Below are positions 36,148-44,008 of a stretch of 64,000 bases of DNA, piece by piece; within the stretch, counting starts at the first letter, position 1, and each line of letters begins with the position of its first letter. A model generated the notes under the pieces. It saw nothing but the letters and a program-made list of their open reading frames with translations, had not been told where the DNA came from and made no database searches. The DNA is from JBEIGE01 sp040382055 (lineage in GTDB: Bacteria; Pseudomonadota; Gammaproteobacteria; Burkholderiales; Burkholderiaceae_C): NCBI GenBank assembly GCA_040382055.1, contig JBEIGE010000012.1, positions 11,670 through 75,669 on the forward strand, written 5' to 3'. A program made the translations under genes and the position numbers.

Positions 36148-36408
36148 ATGCAAGTGTCCGAAAACCATCGTCGGTATTGGCAAAAGAACCTGAACATCAC
36201 AGCAATCCTGCTGGCGATCTGGTTCGTTGTCACGTTTGTCGTGAGCTATTTTGCTCGTGACTTGAACTTCAACTTCTTTGGCTGGCCTTTCAGCTTCTGG
36301 GTTGGTGCTCAAGGCTCTCTCGTTGCGTACTGCCTGATCATCTGGTACTACGCTCGCTACATGAACAAGCTTGACATCGAACACGGTGTTCAAGAGACTG
36401 AGGAGTAA
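36148..36408 (+). CDS. DUF4212 sodium/substrate symporter small subunit
   Basis: An 86-residue membrane protein with two helices, at about residues 17-36 (ILLAIWFVVTFVVSYFA) and 46-68 (FSFWVGAQGSLVAYCLIIWYY), separated by the family motif NFNFFGWPFSFW. This is the DUF4212 (TIGR03647) small subunit that always precedes the VC_2705-type symporter gene. The ATG at 36148 with GGAGG 11 bp upstream is chosen over an open frame that starts earlier. The large subunit begins 3 bp after its stop. Confidence 0.93.
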   Translation: MQVSENHRRYWQKNLNITAILLAIWFVVTFVVSYFARDLNFNFFGWPFSFWVGAQGSLVAYCLIIWYYARYMNKLDIEHGVQETEE

Positions 36409-36411
36409 ACC

Positions 36412-38532
36412 ATGGCAGGAATGTTTGGTAATGACGCGGGACCCAGTTCTGCAGCGTCCAACAGAGAGTTCAAAAAGGGCCTGAACAAGGTGTACAAGTG
36501 GTACACCGGCGGGTTCTTGATATTCGTGGTGGCGCTGGCCATCCTGGAGCAGATGGGCCTGCCCCGCTCCTGGATTGGCTTCATCTTCCTGGTGGCCACT
36601 ATTGGCCTGTACGCAGGTATCGGCATCATGAGCCGCACCACCGACGCCGCCGAGTATTACGTGGCGGGCCGTCGCGTCCCTGCGGTGTACAACGGCATGG
36701 CCACGGGTGCTGACTGGATGTCTGCCGCCTCCTTCATCGGCATGGCCGGTACGCTGTACCTCACCGGTTACGGCGGACTGGCTTTCATCATGGGATGGAC
36801 CGGGGGCTACTGCCTCGTGGCGCTGTTCCTAGCGCCGTATCTGCGCAAGTTTGGTCAGTTCACCATCCCTGACTTTCTGGGCGAGCGCTATGGTGGCAAC
36901 GCCGCCCGCTTTGTCGGTATCCTCATTGCCATTCTGGTGTCCTTCGTTTACGTGGTGGCACAAATTTATGGCGTGGGACTGATCACTGCCCGTTTGACAG
37001 GTGTGGCCTTCGAACTTGGAATTTTCCTTGGACTGGCCGGCATTCTTGTGTGTTCTTTCCTGGGCGGTATGCGTGCCGTGACCTGGACACAGGTGGCCCA
37101 GTACATCATCCTGATCGTGGCTTACATGATTCCGGTGGTGTGGCTCTCGGTCAAACAGACCAGTGTTCCAGTTCCCCAGATCATCTATGGCGCTCAGCTT
37201 GAAAAAGTTACCGCCAAAGAAAAGGTTCTGACGACTGACGCCAAAGAGCTGGAAGTTCGCGAGATTTTCAAACAGCGTTCGGCATCCCTGGCTGAGAAGC
37301 TGAAAGATCCCGCTGCTGCGCTGGCTGCTGACAAGGCTGCTGCCGAGCAGAAAATCGCAGACCTGAAGGCTGCAACGGCACCCGCAGCAGAAATCGCTGC
37401 AGCCGAGAAGGCCTTGGCCGGACTACCCAAGGATGCTGAGGCTGCCAAAGCGGCCTGGACACGAGCCAAAGCCAGTGCCGACACCAAGGCGCGGCCCCTC
37501 AATGGCATGACACCTCACGCACAGGCCTTTGCCGGCGATCCCAACGGAGATGCCAAGGCACAGGAAACTTTCGATACCTCCCGACGCAACTTCCTGGCGC
37601 TGGTGTTCTGTCTGATGGTCGGTACCGCTGCATTGCCGCACATCCTGATGCGTTACTACACCGTGCCGAGCGTGAAGGAGGCCCGCGAATCCGTGACCTG
37701 GTCACTGTTCTTCATCTTCCTGCTGTATTTCACGGCACCCGCCCTGGCAGTGCTGGTGAAGTACGAGGTGTTGTCGGTACTGGTAGGCACACCGTTTGAT
37801 CAGCTACCGGCCTGGGTAAATTCCTGGGCCAAGGTAGATCCGACCCTGCTGGCCGTGACCGACATCAACAAGGACAACATTCTGCAACTCAACGAGATGA
37901 CCATAGGCGGGGACATCATCGTGTTGGCAACCCCTGAAATTGGTGGCCTGCCCTACGTGATTTCCGGTCTCGTGGCAGCCGGTGGCCTGGCAGCTGCCCT
38001 GTCCACCGCTGATGGCTTGCTGCTGACCATTGCAAATGCCTTGAGCCATGACCTGTACTACAAGATGATTGATCCCAATGCGTCCACAAGCCGCCGGGTG
38101 ACATTGTCCAAGACCCTGCTTCTCGTCGTGGCCTTGGCCGCGGCGTATGTGGCGTCGCTCAAAGTGGCGGACATTTTGTTCCTGGTCTCTGCCGCGTTCT
38201 CGCTGGCTGCCGCTGGTTTCTTCCCGGCACTGGTTCTGGGTGTGTTCTGGAAGCGCGCCACCGGACCCGCCGCCGTGCTGGGTATGCTGGCTGGTGTCTC
38301 TATCACGTTCTATTACATGGCCGTCAACCAACCCTGGCTGCGTACCGTGTTTAATGTCACCGATCCGGTTTCCCTGTGGTGGGGCATACAGCCCATCTCG
38401 GCCGGTGTCTTTGGCATGCCTATCGGTCTGGCCGTGATGATTCTGGTAAGCCTGGTCACACCAGCGCCTTCACAGAAAATTCAGGAGCTGATTGAGCATG
38501 TTCGCTACCCCAACCTCAAGGGTTCAAGCTGA
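36412..38532 (+). CDS. Sodium:solute symporter, VC_2705 subfamily (ActP-like)
   Basis: A 706-residue transporter of the SSS family, likely taking up acetate or another short organic acid with sodium. About 13 hydrophobic segments are seen; landmarks are GIMSRTTDAAEYYVAGRRVPA, NGMATGADWMSAASFIGMAG, and LVAAGGLAAALSTADGLLLTIANALSHDLY. A polar, Ala/Lys-rich helical segment at about residues 262-385 (LEKVTAKEKVL...AAAEKALAGLPKDAEAAKAAW) is inserted in a loop after the sixth helix. It follows the DUF4212 gene by 3 bp and precedes the DUF294/CBS and exonuclease genes, a recurrent set. Confidence 0.92.
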   Translation: MAGMFGNDAGPSSAASNREFKKGLNKVYKWYTGGFLIFVVALAILEQMGLPRSWIGFIFLVATIGLYAGIGIMSRTTDAAEYYVAGRRVPAVYNGMATGADWMSAASFIGMAGTLYLTGYGGLAFIMGWTGGYCLVALFLAPYLRKFGQFTIPDFLGERYGGNAARFVGILIAILVSFVYVVAQIYGVGLITARLTGVAFELGIFLGLAGILVCSFLGGMRAVTWTQVAQYIILIVAYMIPVVWLSVKQTSVPVPQIIYGAQLEKVTAKEKVLTTDAKELEVREIFKQRSASLAEKLKDPAAALAADKAAAEQKIADLKAATAPAAEIAAAEKALAGLPKDAEAAKAAWTRAKASADTKARPLNGMTPHAQAFAGDPNGDAKAQETFDTSRRNFLALVFCLMVGTAALPHILMRYYTVPSVKEARESVTWSLFFIFLLYFTAPALAVLVKYEVLSVLVGTPFDQLPAWVNSWAKVDPTLLAVTDINKDNILQLNEMTIGGDIIVLATPEIGGLPYVISGLVAAGGLAAALSTADGLLLTIANALSHDLYYKMIDPNASTSRRVTLSKTLLLVVALAAAYVASLKVADILFLVSAAFSLAAAGFFPALVLGVFWKRATGPAAVLGMLAGVSITFYYMAVNQPWLRTVFNVTDPVSLWWGIQPISAGVFGMPIGLAVMILVSLVTPAPSQKIQELIEHVRYPNLKGSS

Positions 38533-38572
38533 CAGGCTTTATGACTGAAGTCTGATCCAGGTCAGACACCAG

Positions 38573-38602
38573 GCCCGGCAATGCAAATTGCCGGGCTTTT
38601 TT
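38573..38602 (+). terminator. Rho-independent terminator after symporter
   Basis: A 9-bp perfect hairpin (GCCCGGCAA, loop TGCAAA, TTGCCGGGC) is followed directly by six T. It ends the DUF4212-symporter transcript; the CBS gene downstream then needs its own promoter or read-through. Confidence 0.9.
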
Positions 38603-38684
38603 CTTGGCCGCTGCGCTATGCTTGGAGCCACCCCCCACTCACAGGGGATTGGGTAGCTTCAACGCAAGACGGGAGACAGCACGC

Positions 38685-40592
38685 ATGAAAAACAGTTCTG
38701 CGACCCCTTTATCAAATTCTTTAAGTCCTTCGAGCAGTCTGCTCTCCAATTTCCGTCAGGAACTGGGGCGCTTTACCCCTTTTTCCGGCATGGCGGCAAC
38801 AGATCTGGATTTTTTCATCACGCACACGGTGCAACAGTATTTTGCCCCTGGCGAAGTCATGGTGGACGCCTCGCACGGGCCCGTAACCCAACTTTTCTTC
38901 ATCCGACAGGGCGCTGTGACCGGCAAGCGGGGTTTGGCCGACCTCTCCGGGGGGGCTTTTCAGTACGAGGCTGGGGACATGTTTCCGGTCAGTGCGGCCA
39001 TTGCGCGACGTCCCGTTACGGCCAATTACGAGGCTGTCAGCGATACCTTTGCCCTGGTTTTAGGTTGCGAGGACATGGATCTGCTGGCCCAGCGCAGCGC
39101 TCCCTTCGCCGATTTTTTGAATCGCAGGGTGCTGCATTTTCTTGCGCTGTCCCGGCAGGCGCTTCAGGCCAGTTACTCCTCGCAGGCACTGGCAGAACAA
39201 TCTCTGGAGACTGCTTTGGGCGAGCTGGTCCGTCGTGCCCCGGTAACCTGCAGCCCCGAGACGCCGCTGCGGCAGGCCTTGACCGAGATGCAACAGCGTC
39301 GTGTCGGCTCCATGCTGGTGACCAATGCGCAAGGAGAGCCTGTGGGTATCCTGTCTCGCTACGACATCCTCGATCGCGTGACCTTGCAATCGGTCTGCCT
39401 GGACAAACCCATCAGTTCGGTGATGGTTGAGCCGGTGCACTGCCTGTCTGTCAACCACACCGCGGAGGATGCCGCACTGCTGATGACCCGCCGAGGGATT
39501 CGCCACGTGCCCATTACCGATCAAGGAGTGGCCGTAGGCATAGTCTCGGAGCGCGATCTCTTTGCCATGCAACGTCTGAGCTTGAACCATGTCAGCTCCT
39601 CCATCCGTGATGCATGCGACGTGGATCAACTCAAGCTGGGTGCGCAGAGCATCCGGCAGTTTGCAAGAAGCCTGCTTGGGCAGGGCGTGCAGTCGCGTCA
39701 GCTGAGTTCGCTCATCAGTCATCTCAACGATGTACTGACCGAGCGCCTGCTGGAAATCAAGGCCAGGGAGCACGGCATTGATATGCAGCAAGTGTGCTGG
39801 CTGGCTCTGGGCTCGGAAGGCCGAAGCGAGCAGACGATTGCCACCGATCAGGACAACGCCCTCATCCTGCCCGATCATTACAGTCAATCACAACGTGATG
39901 CGGTGCTGGTTTTTGCCCAGGACGTGAATGCTGCACTGGATGCATGCGGCTATCCCTTGTGCAAGGGGGGTGTCATGGCCGGCCAGGCCGCGTGTTGTCT
40001 GACCCTGGGGCAGTGGCGGGAGCGGTTTGACAAATGGATTGAGCATGGCGCTCCCCGGGATCTGCTCAATGCCAGCATTTATTTCGACTTCCGCCCATTG
40101 GCAGGCAACCTCGCGTTAGCCGCAACGCTGCGCGAATCAGTGAACGCTGCGGCGAAAGAAGTACCTCGTTTTTTCAAGCAGATGGCCCAGAACGCCTTGA
40201 CCCGATCTGTTCCCCTGAACTGGGTGGGCGGTATTGCAGTGGATGACCAAGGTTTCATTGACCTCAAACTGCAGGGCTCCAGCATTTTTGTCGATGCGGC
40301 CCGGCTTTATGCGCTGGCGCATGGCATTTCCCTGACCGGTACACGAGAGCGTTTGCTGGCGGCAGGACCGCTCATGGGCGTCAGCGGGCCAGAATTTGAA
40401 GCCTGGGTCACTGGATTTGAGTTTTTGCAGATGCTTCGCCTGCAGATCCAGCTGGAGGTGGCTTTACCGCTGGAACAGGCCAACCAGATCGAACTTGCCC
40501 GCCTGAATGACATTGACAAGCGCATCCTGAGGGAAACCTTCCGCGTGGGACGGTCGCTTCAGCAGCGCATGCAACTCGACTACGAAAGGTAG
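38685..40592 (+). CDS. DUF294 nucleotidyltransferase-like protein with cNMP-binding and CBS domains
   Basis: A 635-residue soluble protein. A cyclic-nucleotide-binding-like domain lies at about 25-145, two CBS domains at about 170-300 (VTCSPETPLRQALTEM; VHCLSVNHTAEDAALLM), then the DUF294 nucleotidyltransferase-like domain with ALGSEGRSEQTIATDQDNAL (about 390) and a C-terminal DUF294_C helical domain. The GSxGR...DQD pattern resembles GlnD/KNT-type transferases. It probably senses adenine nucleotides or cAMP and regulates the neighbouring symporter, an inference from the conserved neighbourhood. The ATG at 38685 follows a GGGAG site. Confidence 0.9.
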   Translation: MKNSSATPLSNSLSPSSSLLSNFRQELGRFTPFSGMAATDLDFFITHTVQQYFAPGEVMVDASHGPVTQLFFIRQGAVTGKRGLADLSGGAFQYEAGDMFPVSAAIARRPVTANYEAVSDTFALVLGCEDMDLLAQRSAPFADFLNRRVLHFLALSRQALQASYSSQALAEQSLETALGELVRRAPVTCSPETPLRQALTEMQQRRVGSMLVTNAQGEPVGILSRYDILDRVTLQSVCLDKPISSVMVEPVHCLSVNHTAEDAALLMTRRGIRHVPITDQGVAVGIVSERDLFAMQRLSLNHVSSSIRDACDVDQLKLGAQSIRQFARSLLGQGVQSRQLSSLISHLNDVLTERLLEIKAREHGIDMQQVCWLALGSEGRSEQTIATDQDNALILPDHYSQSQRDAVLVFAQDVNAALDACGYPLCKGGVMAGQAACCLTLGQWRERFDKWIEHGAPRDLLNASIYFDFRPLAGNLALAATLRESVNAAAKEVPRFFKQMAQNALTRSVPLNWVGGIAVDDQGFIDLKLQGSSIFVDAARLYALAHGISLTGTRERLLAAGPLMGVSGPEFEAWVTGFEFLQMLRLQIQLEVALPLEQANQIELARLNDIDKRILRETFRVGRSLQQRMQLDYER

Positions 40593-40594
40593 CG

Positions 40595-41248
40595 ATGGCC
40601 TGGCTAAAGCAATGGTTGGGGTGGGGCAAAGCCAGTGGGTTCGTTACTGAGGACCGCTGGGTCATGGTGGACGTTGAAACCAGTGGCCTCAATCCGCATG
40701 AAGATCGCCTGCTGGCGATCGCGGCGATTGCCTTGCGGGTGGACTGGCCGCAGCGCCATTTGTGCATTGATATTGCTGACAGTTTTGAGGTGATTGTCCA
40801 GCAGCAGGCGCTTACGCACAGCAAGGAAAATATTCTGCTGCATGGAATAGGCGTACAGCGACAGCAAGATGGCATGGCACCGCAGCTTGCCTTGCAAGCC
40901 TTTGAATCGTTTGTGGGTGCCTCCCCCTTGCTGGCTTTTCATGCAGCCTTTGACCAGGCCATGATCGAACGACATATGCGCCAGCATGTGGGCAGAACCA
41001 TGCCCAATCCATGGGTAGACATTGAGCACCTTTGTGCAGTCACACATGAGCAGGTGCGGGCCCGGGCATTGGATGAGTGGATGGACTACTTTGGCATTAG
41101 CTGTTCTGTTCGCCATCAGGCAGCAGCAGACACCCTGGCCGAGTGCGAGGTGCTGTTGCGCTTGTGGCCGCGTTTGCTGATGCAATGCAAAAACTGGAAA
41201 GACATCGAACGTCTGGCACAGATGCAACGCTGGATTGGGCGTGCATGA
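40595..41248 (+). CDS. DEDDh 3'-5' exonuclease (DnaQ-like)
   Basis: A 217-residue exonuclease of the DNA polymerase III epsilon type. ExoI is VDVETSGLNPHEDRLL (Asp and Glu), ExoII is LLAFHAAFDQAMIERHM (Asp), and ExoIII is VRHQAAADTLAECEVLL (His and Asp). It begins 2 bp after the DUF294/CBS gene and always accompanies it in this neighbourhood. It is not the replicative DnaQ, which has a longer tail; the substrate (RNA or DNA ends) is not known. Confidence 0.9.
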   Translation: MAWLKQWLGWGKASGFVTEDRWVMVDVETSGLNPHEDRLLAIAAIALRVDWPQRHLCIDIADSFEVIVQQQALTHSKENILLHGIGVQRQQDGMAPQLALQAFESFVGASPLLAFHAAFDQAMIERHMRQHVGRTMPNPWVDIEHLCAVTHEQVRARALDEWMDYFGISCSVRHQAAADTLAECEVLLRLWPRLLMQCKNWKDIERLAQMQRWIGRA

Positions 41249-41353
41249 CCGTCTGTAAAAAGCCTCCTGGCGGGGATGACCGATCAACGCACAATATCCC
41301 ACTGCCATAGTCGGGTGCTCTTGATCAGGCATTGAAGTTTTCCAAATCCGACC

Positions 41354-41773
41354 ATGATGCGGCTCATGAATCCGTTTACCGAAAACCCGCTTAACCATAG
41401 CCTTGCCGAAGGCATACGGCGGGTGGGTTTCCGCAAGTGGTACGAGCGCGAACTGCTCTCCAGCCACGCGCACATGCTGCTGGCCCTCCTGTGCACCATT
41501 GCATTGATAGCGACGATGGAGCTATTCCAGGGTGGCACCCTGGAAGAAAAGCTGCTGGATGTGCTACTGTTCATCGTCAGCGGGGGCCTGGGCCTGTGGG
41601 CCTTACGGCGCTATTTATATTTGCTGATGCACGCCGAAGAGGTGGCCAACCAAGCCGAATGTACGCATTGCAAGACCTATGGCCGGCTGGACGTGGTGCG
41701 CGAAGAGTTGAGTGCCGGTCAGACCGTGGTGCATTGTCGAAAATGCGCGCACGAATGGCCGATAGAACACTGA
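41354..41773 (+). CDS. Membrane protein with C-terminal zinc ribbon, unknown function
   Basis: A 139-residue protein. Two membrane segments lie at about residues 41-57 (LLALLCTIALIATMELF) and 67-86 (LDVLLFIVSGGLGLWALRRYLY); the C-terminus holds CTHCKTYGRLD and VHCRKCAHEW, two CxxC pairs that should bind one zinc. Start may be at residue 1 or the Met at residue 5. The family is not one I can name. The 180 bp after it hold a palindrome (ACACGCC-CC-GGCGTGT, 41833-41848), a fragment of cysM and the tRNA promoter. Confidence 0.7.
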   Translation: MMRLMNPFTENPLNHSLAEGIRRVGFRKWYERELLSSHAHMLLALLCTIALIATMELFQGGTLEEKLLDVLLFIVSGGLGLWALRRYLYLLMHAEEVANQAECTHCKTYGRLDVVREELSAGQTVVHCRKCAHEWPIEH

Positions 41774-41870
41774 ACCGCTGTTGAACCTCCAAGTCTGGCG
41801 CCCTTAACGCCCATGGCGCTGAAAAATTTGTCACACGCCCCGGCGTGTCAGACCATATTTGCGGTCAGGA

Positions 41871-41936
41871 AAGGTGGTTTTGCCAATCGCGTCTTGAGTG
41901 GTTGGATAGTTGGACTGTCAACTGTGCGATAATTTC
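41871..41936 (-). pseudogene. Fragment of cysM 5' end next to tRNA-Leu
   Basis: On the minus strand this reads NYPTTQDAIGKTTF, clearly a decayed form of the CysM start TYPTIEDAIGKTPL. The similarity continues into the 20-25 bp upstream of the cysM ATG. There is no start codon and the reading frame ends at once, so it is a remnant. Its counterpart is 7.03 kb to the left in the same orientation. Confidence 0.8.
41928..41933 (+). promoter_or_regulatory. Likely -10 box of tRNA-Leu promoter
   Basis: GATAAT lies 20 bp before the tRNA gene, inside the duplicated cysM upstream region. The cysM-proximal copy has CATAAC at the same place. No good -35 hexamer is evident, so this is tentative. Confidence 0.4.
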
Positions 41937-41953
41937 TGCCTTCTCTCGCTCTT

Positions 41954-42038
41954 GCCCGGGTGGTGGAATTGGTAGACGCACGGGACTCAAAATCCCGCGC
42001 CGCAAGGCGTGCCGGTTCGATTCCGGCCCCGGGCACCA
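41954..42038 (+). tRNA. tRNA-Leu (CAA)
   Basis: An 85-nt class II tRNA with acceptor arms GCCCGGG and CCCGGGC, discriminator A and encoded CCA. The anticodon stem CGGGA/TCCCG encloses loop CTCAAAA with anticodon CAA at 41988-41990. The GGTTCGATTCC T-arm and the extra variable arm (GCGCCGCAAGGCGT) fit tRNA-Leu. Confidence 0.96.
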
Positions 42039-42060
42039 TAGCTCTCTAGCTATGGTTTTT
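42038..42060 (+). terminator. Probable terminator after tRNA-Leu
   Basis: ATAGCT, loop CTCT, AGCTAT, then GG and five T. The stem is short and AT-rich, but its place directly after the tRNA and the T-run fit a rho-independent terminator. Confidence 0.6.
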
Positions 42061-42125
42061 GGAGCTTTTGGCACACCGATCAGTGCCTAGCCGTCGCCAT
42101 ACTCATTCCTCTTGTGATCTCGTCA

Positions 42126-42146
42126 GTTTAACGATTGACGTTAAAC
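42126..42146. promoter_or_regulatory. Palindromic operator upstream of higBA
   Basis: Perfect 8-bp arms GTTTAACG and CGTTAAAC around ATTGA lie 24 bp before the higB start. HigA-type antitoxins repress their own operon by binding such palindromes, so this is the likely HigA operator. Confidence 0.7.
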
Positions 42147-42170
42147 GCGGCGAGTTACATAATGCCGGCG

Positions 42171-42449
42171 ATGATTCAAAGCTTCAAGTGCCCGGATACG
42201 CAAGCCCTCTTCGCAGGAATTGCGGTGGCACGATTCGTCAATATCCGCGCTGTAGCGGAGCGCAAACTGCAAATGCTGCACCGCGCCACCCGGCTAGATG
42301 ATTTGCGGGTACCGCCCAACAACGGGCTTGAGGCTTTGAAGCGTGACCGCAAAGGCCAGCACAGCATCCGCGTCAATGACCAGTGGCGCGTGTGCTTTGT
42401 CTGGACAGGCACGGATGCCCGCAATGTTGAAATTGTTGATTACCACTAA
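42171..42449 (+). CDS. higB: HigB/RelE-family toxin
   Basis: A 92-residue ribosome-dependent mRNA interferase of the HigB (Killer/RelE fold) family. Landmarks are MIQSFKCPDTQALF, RKLQMLHRATRLDDLRVPPNNGLEALKRDR, and the C-terminal GQHSIRVNDQWRVCFVW with VEIVDYH, where catalytic-region residues of HigB lie. It precedes higA by 12 bp, the reverse order (toxin first) typical of higBA. The ATG at 42171 is chosen over an earlier open frame that would cover the operator. Confidence 0.93.
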   Translation: MIQSFKCPDTQALFAGIAVARFVNIRAVAERKLQMLHRATRLDDLRVPPNNGLEALKRDRKGQHSIRVNDQWRVCFVWTGTDARNVEIVDYH

Positions 42450-42461
42450 AGGAGTAGAACC

Positions 42462-42809
42462 ATGCAAACCATCACCAATGCGATGCGGCCGATACATCCC
42501 GGCGAGGTGCTACGTGAGGAGTTTTTGCTGCCCATGGGATTGACCGCCAACGCCCTGGCAATCGCCCTGCAAGTGCCTGCACCACGCATCAATGACGTGG
42601 TACGCGAGCGCCGTGCCGTGACGGTTGATACCGCCCTGCGCCTGGCCAAATACTTTGGCACCAGCGCCGAATTTTGGATGGGTCTGCAAACCGACTTTGA
42701 TATGGCCACGGCACGCACCGCCATGGCGGATGTGCTGGCCCGCATCGTCAGCCGGGAAGTCACATCGATTGACGAATCGTTGTCGCCAAGTGAAAGGGCA
42801 ACACCATGA
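42462..42809 (+). CDS. higA: HigA-family antitoxin
   Basis: A 115-residue XRE-type helix-turn-helix protein that neutralises HigB and represses the operon. The motif MRPIHPGEVLREEFLLPMGL starts the domain; LTANALAIALQVPAPRINDVV is the HTH, and LRLAKYFGTSAEFWMGLQ the family end. The C-terminal 25 residues after the HTH domain are longer than usual. Its stop overlaps the start of the next gene (ATGA at 42806-42809), which may therefore be translated together with the toxin-antitoxin pair. Confidence 0.94.
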   Translation: MQTITNAMRPIHPGEVLREEFLLPMGLTANALAIALQVPAPRINDVVRERRAVTVDTALRLAKYFGTSAEFWMGLQTDFDMATARTAMADVLARIVSREVTSIDESLSPSERATP

Positions 42810-43933
42810 AACCAGACAATTTAAAGTGGAGCTCCATCGTATGGGCATTCAAACTCATCTTCTTGGTTTGTCTACTCGGCACAGGCAAACAAGCGATGAG
42901 CCAGGACCTATTGGCATCAAAAATTGCAAATTTGCCTGAATTTACGATCAAACAAAATAATGGCCGTCAATTTTCGGGACTAAGTATTAGTAACAATGGA
43001 AGTGAGTGGCTGATAGCTGAATGCATATTTGAACCAGACCCTGATGCTGGTTGTTTTATCCTTAAATATAATTTAATACAGGATAAGCTGTACCGCTTTG
43101 CATTGCCCAAAGGTTATCAATATCAATTTGCGCGTTATTCAATAAGTGGTAATTGGATAGTTGCTACTCGCAACCCCGTGCACAACGGTAAGGCAGAGGA
43201 CATACAAAAGTCATTTGAGCAAAGTGAAATTGTTTTGTTTAGAACCGATGGCTCTGAATTCAAGGTATTACCTATCAAAGGATTCAACACGAACCCAGCC
43301 ATGAGTCCTGGCGAAAAGAAAATAGCATTTTGGACGCCGAAAATACTGAAGATGGGATCAAAAACACGCACAAAATCGATTGACTATGACGTATACGAAT
43401 TTGATTTGCTTACTGAAAAAGTCAACTTATTTTCAGGTGTTATCAATTTTGTCGACGGGGGCAAGTTGCAGTATTTGAACGAAGATCAAATACTGCTATC
43501 TTCCTATAGTACGCTCGATCAATTTCGAGCAAATCTTCCTTTGAGTGGTGACAAGCTATTTATCTTGAACCGAGGCAGTGAGAAAAACTTTAGACAAATA
43601 ACTTATGAAAATATTACGTATACGAATCATCCATCTATCGATGTAAACAGCATTACTTATCTTAGTGGAGTCGTCAAGAAGAAGGGATCAAGTTTTCTTC
43701 AAGTAAAAGAAAATACAATCACAAAATCGTGGATTCAGCCATTTATACAACTCAGAAGTATGGTGGTATCGCCCACCGGCAGCTATATCGGCTTTACACA
43801 CGATGCGGCAAAAATGGGTAGCGGAAATAGAAGTATTGAATTTGGTTTGCTGGATACCACTACAAATGTGTGGAAGAATATTTCCATTCCACCTTTGAAT
43901 ACTGCTGAACTCATAGCGGTAACTCTCAAATAA
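42806..43933 (+). CDS. AT-rich secreted protein of unknown function, possible beta-propeller
   Basis: A 375-residue protein with a signal peptide or anchor at about residues 12-30 (AFKLIFLVCLLGTGKQAMS). The rest shows repeated beta-rich segments of TolB/WD40-like character (SGLSISNNGSEWLIAE, ARYSISGNWIVATRN, NPAMSPGEKKIAFWTP, SMVVSPTGSYIGFTH), which suggests a beta-propeller. I do not recognise a family. The gene is clearly richer in A and T than its neighbours, uses AAA/AAT codons heavily and looks recently acquired. It overlaps higA by 4 bp, which makes it the third gene of the higBA operon. Confidence 0.75.
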   Translation: MKPDNLKWSSIVWAFKLIFLVCLLGTGKQAMSQDLLASKIANLPEFTIKQNNGRQFSGLSISNNGSEWLIAECIFEPDPDAGCFILKYNLIQDKLYRFALPKGYQYQFARYSISGNWIVATRNPVHNGKAEDIQKSFEQSEIVLFRTDGSEFKVLPIKGFNTNPAMSPGEKKIAFWTPKILKMGSKTRTKSIDYDVYEFDLLTEKVNLFSGVINFVDGGKLQYLNEDQILLSSYSTLDQFRANLPLSGDKLFILNRGSEKNFRQITYENITYTNHPSIDVNSITYLSGVVKKKGSSFLQVKENTITKSWIQPFIQLRSMVVSPTGSYIGFTHDAAKMGSGNRSIEFGLLDTTTNVWKNISIPPLNTAELIAVTLK

Positions 43934-44008
43934 ATACCGACCATCACGCCAAACACCTAACCAGAGTTATCTGGCGACTGAACCAATCCAAGTTTTGTAA
44001 GCGGCTCA

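Noticed and set aside
42806..43933. Whether this gene is the toxin or antitoxin of a tripartite system
   Set aside because: higB and higA are both complete and the third product is an exported protein; a role in the toxin-antitoxin switch itself is not supported, only co-location.
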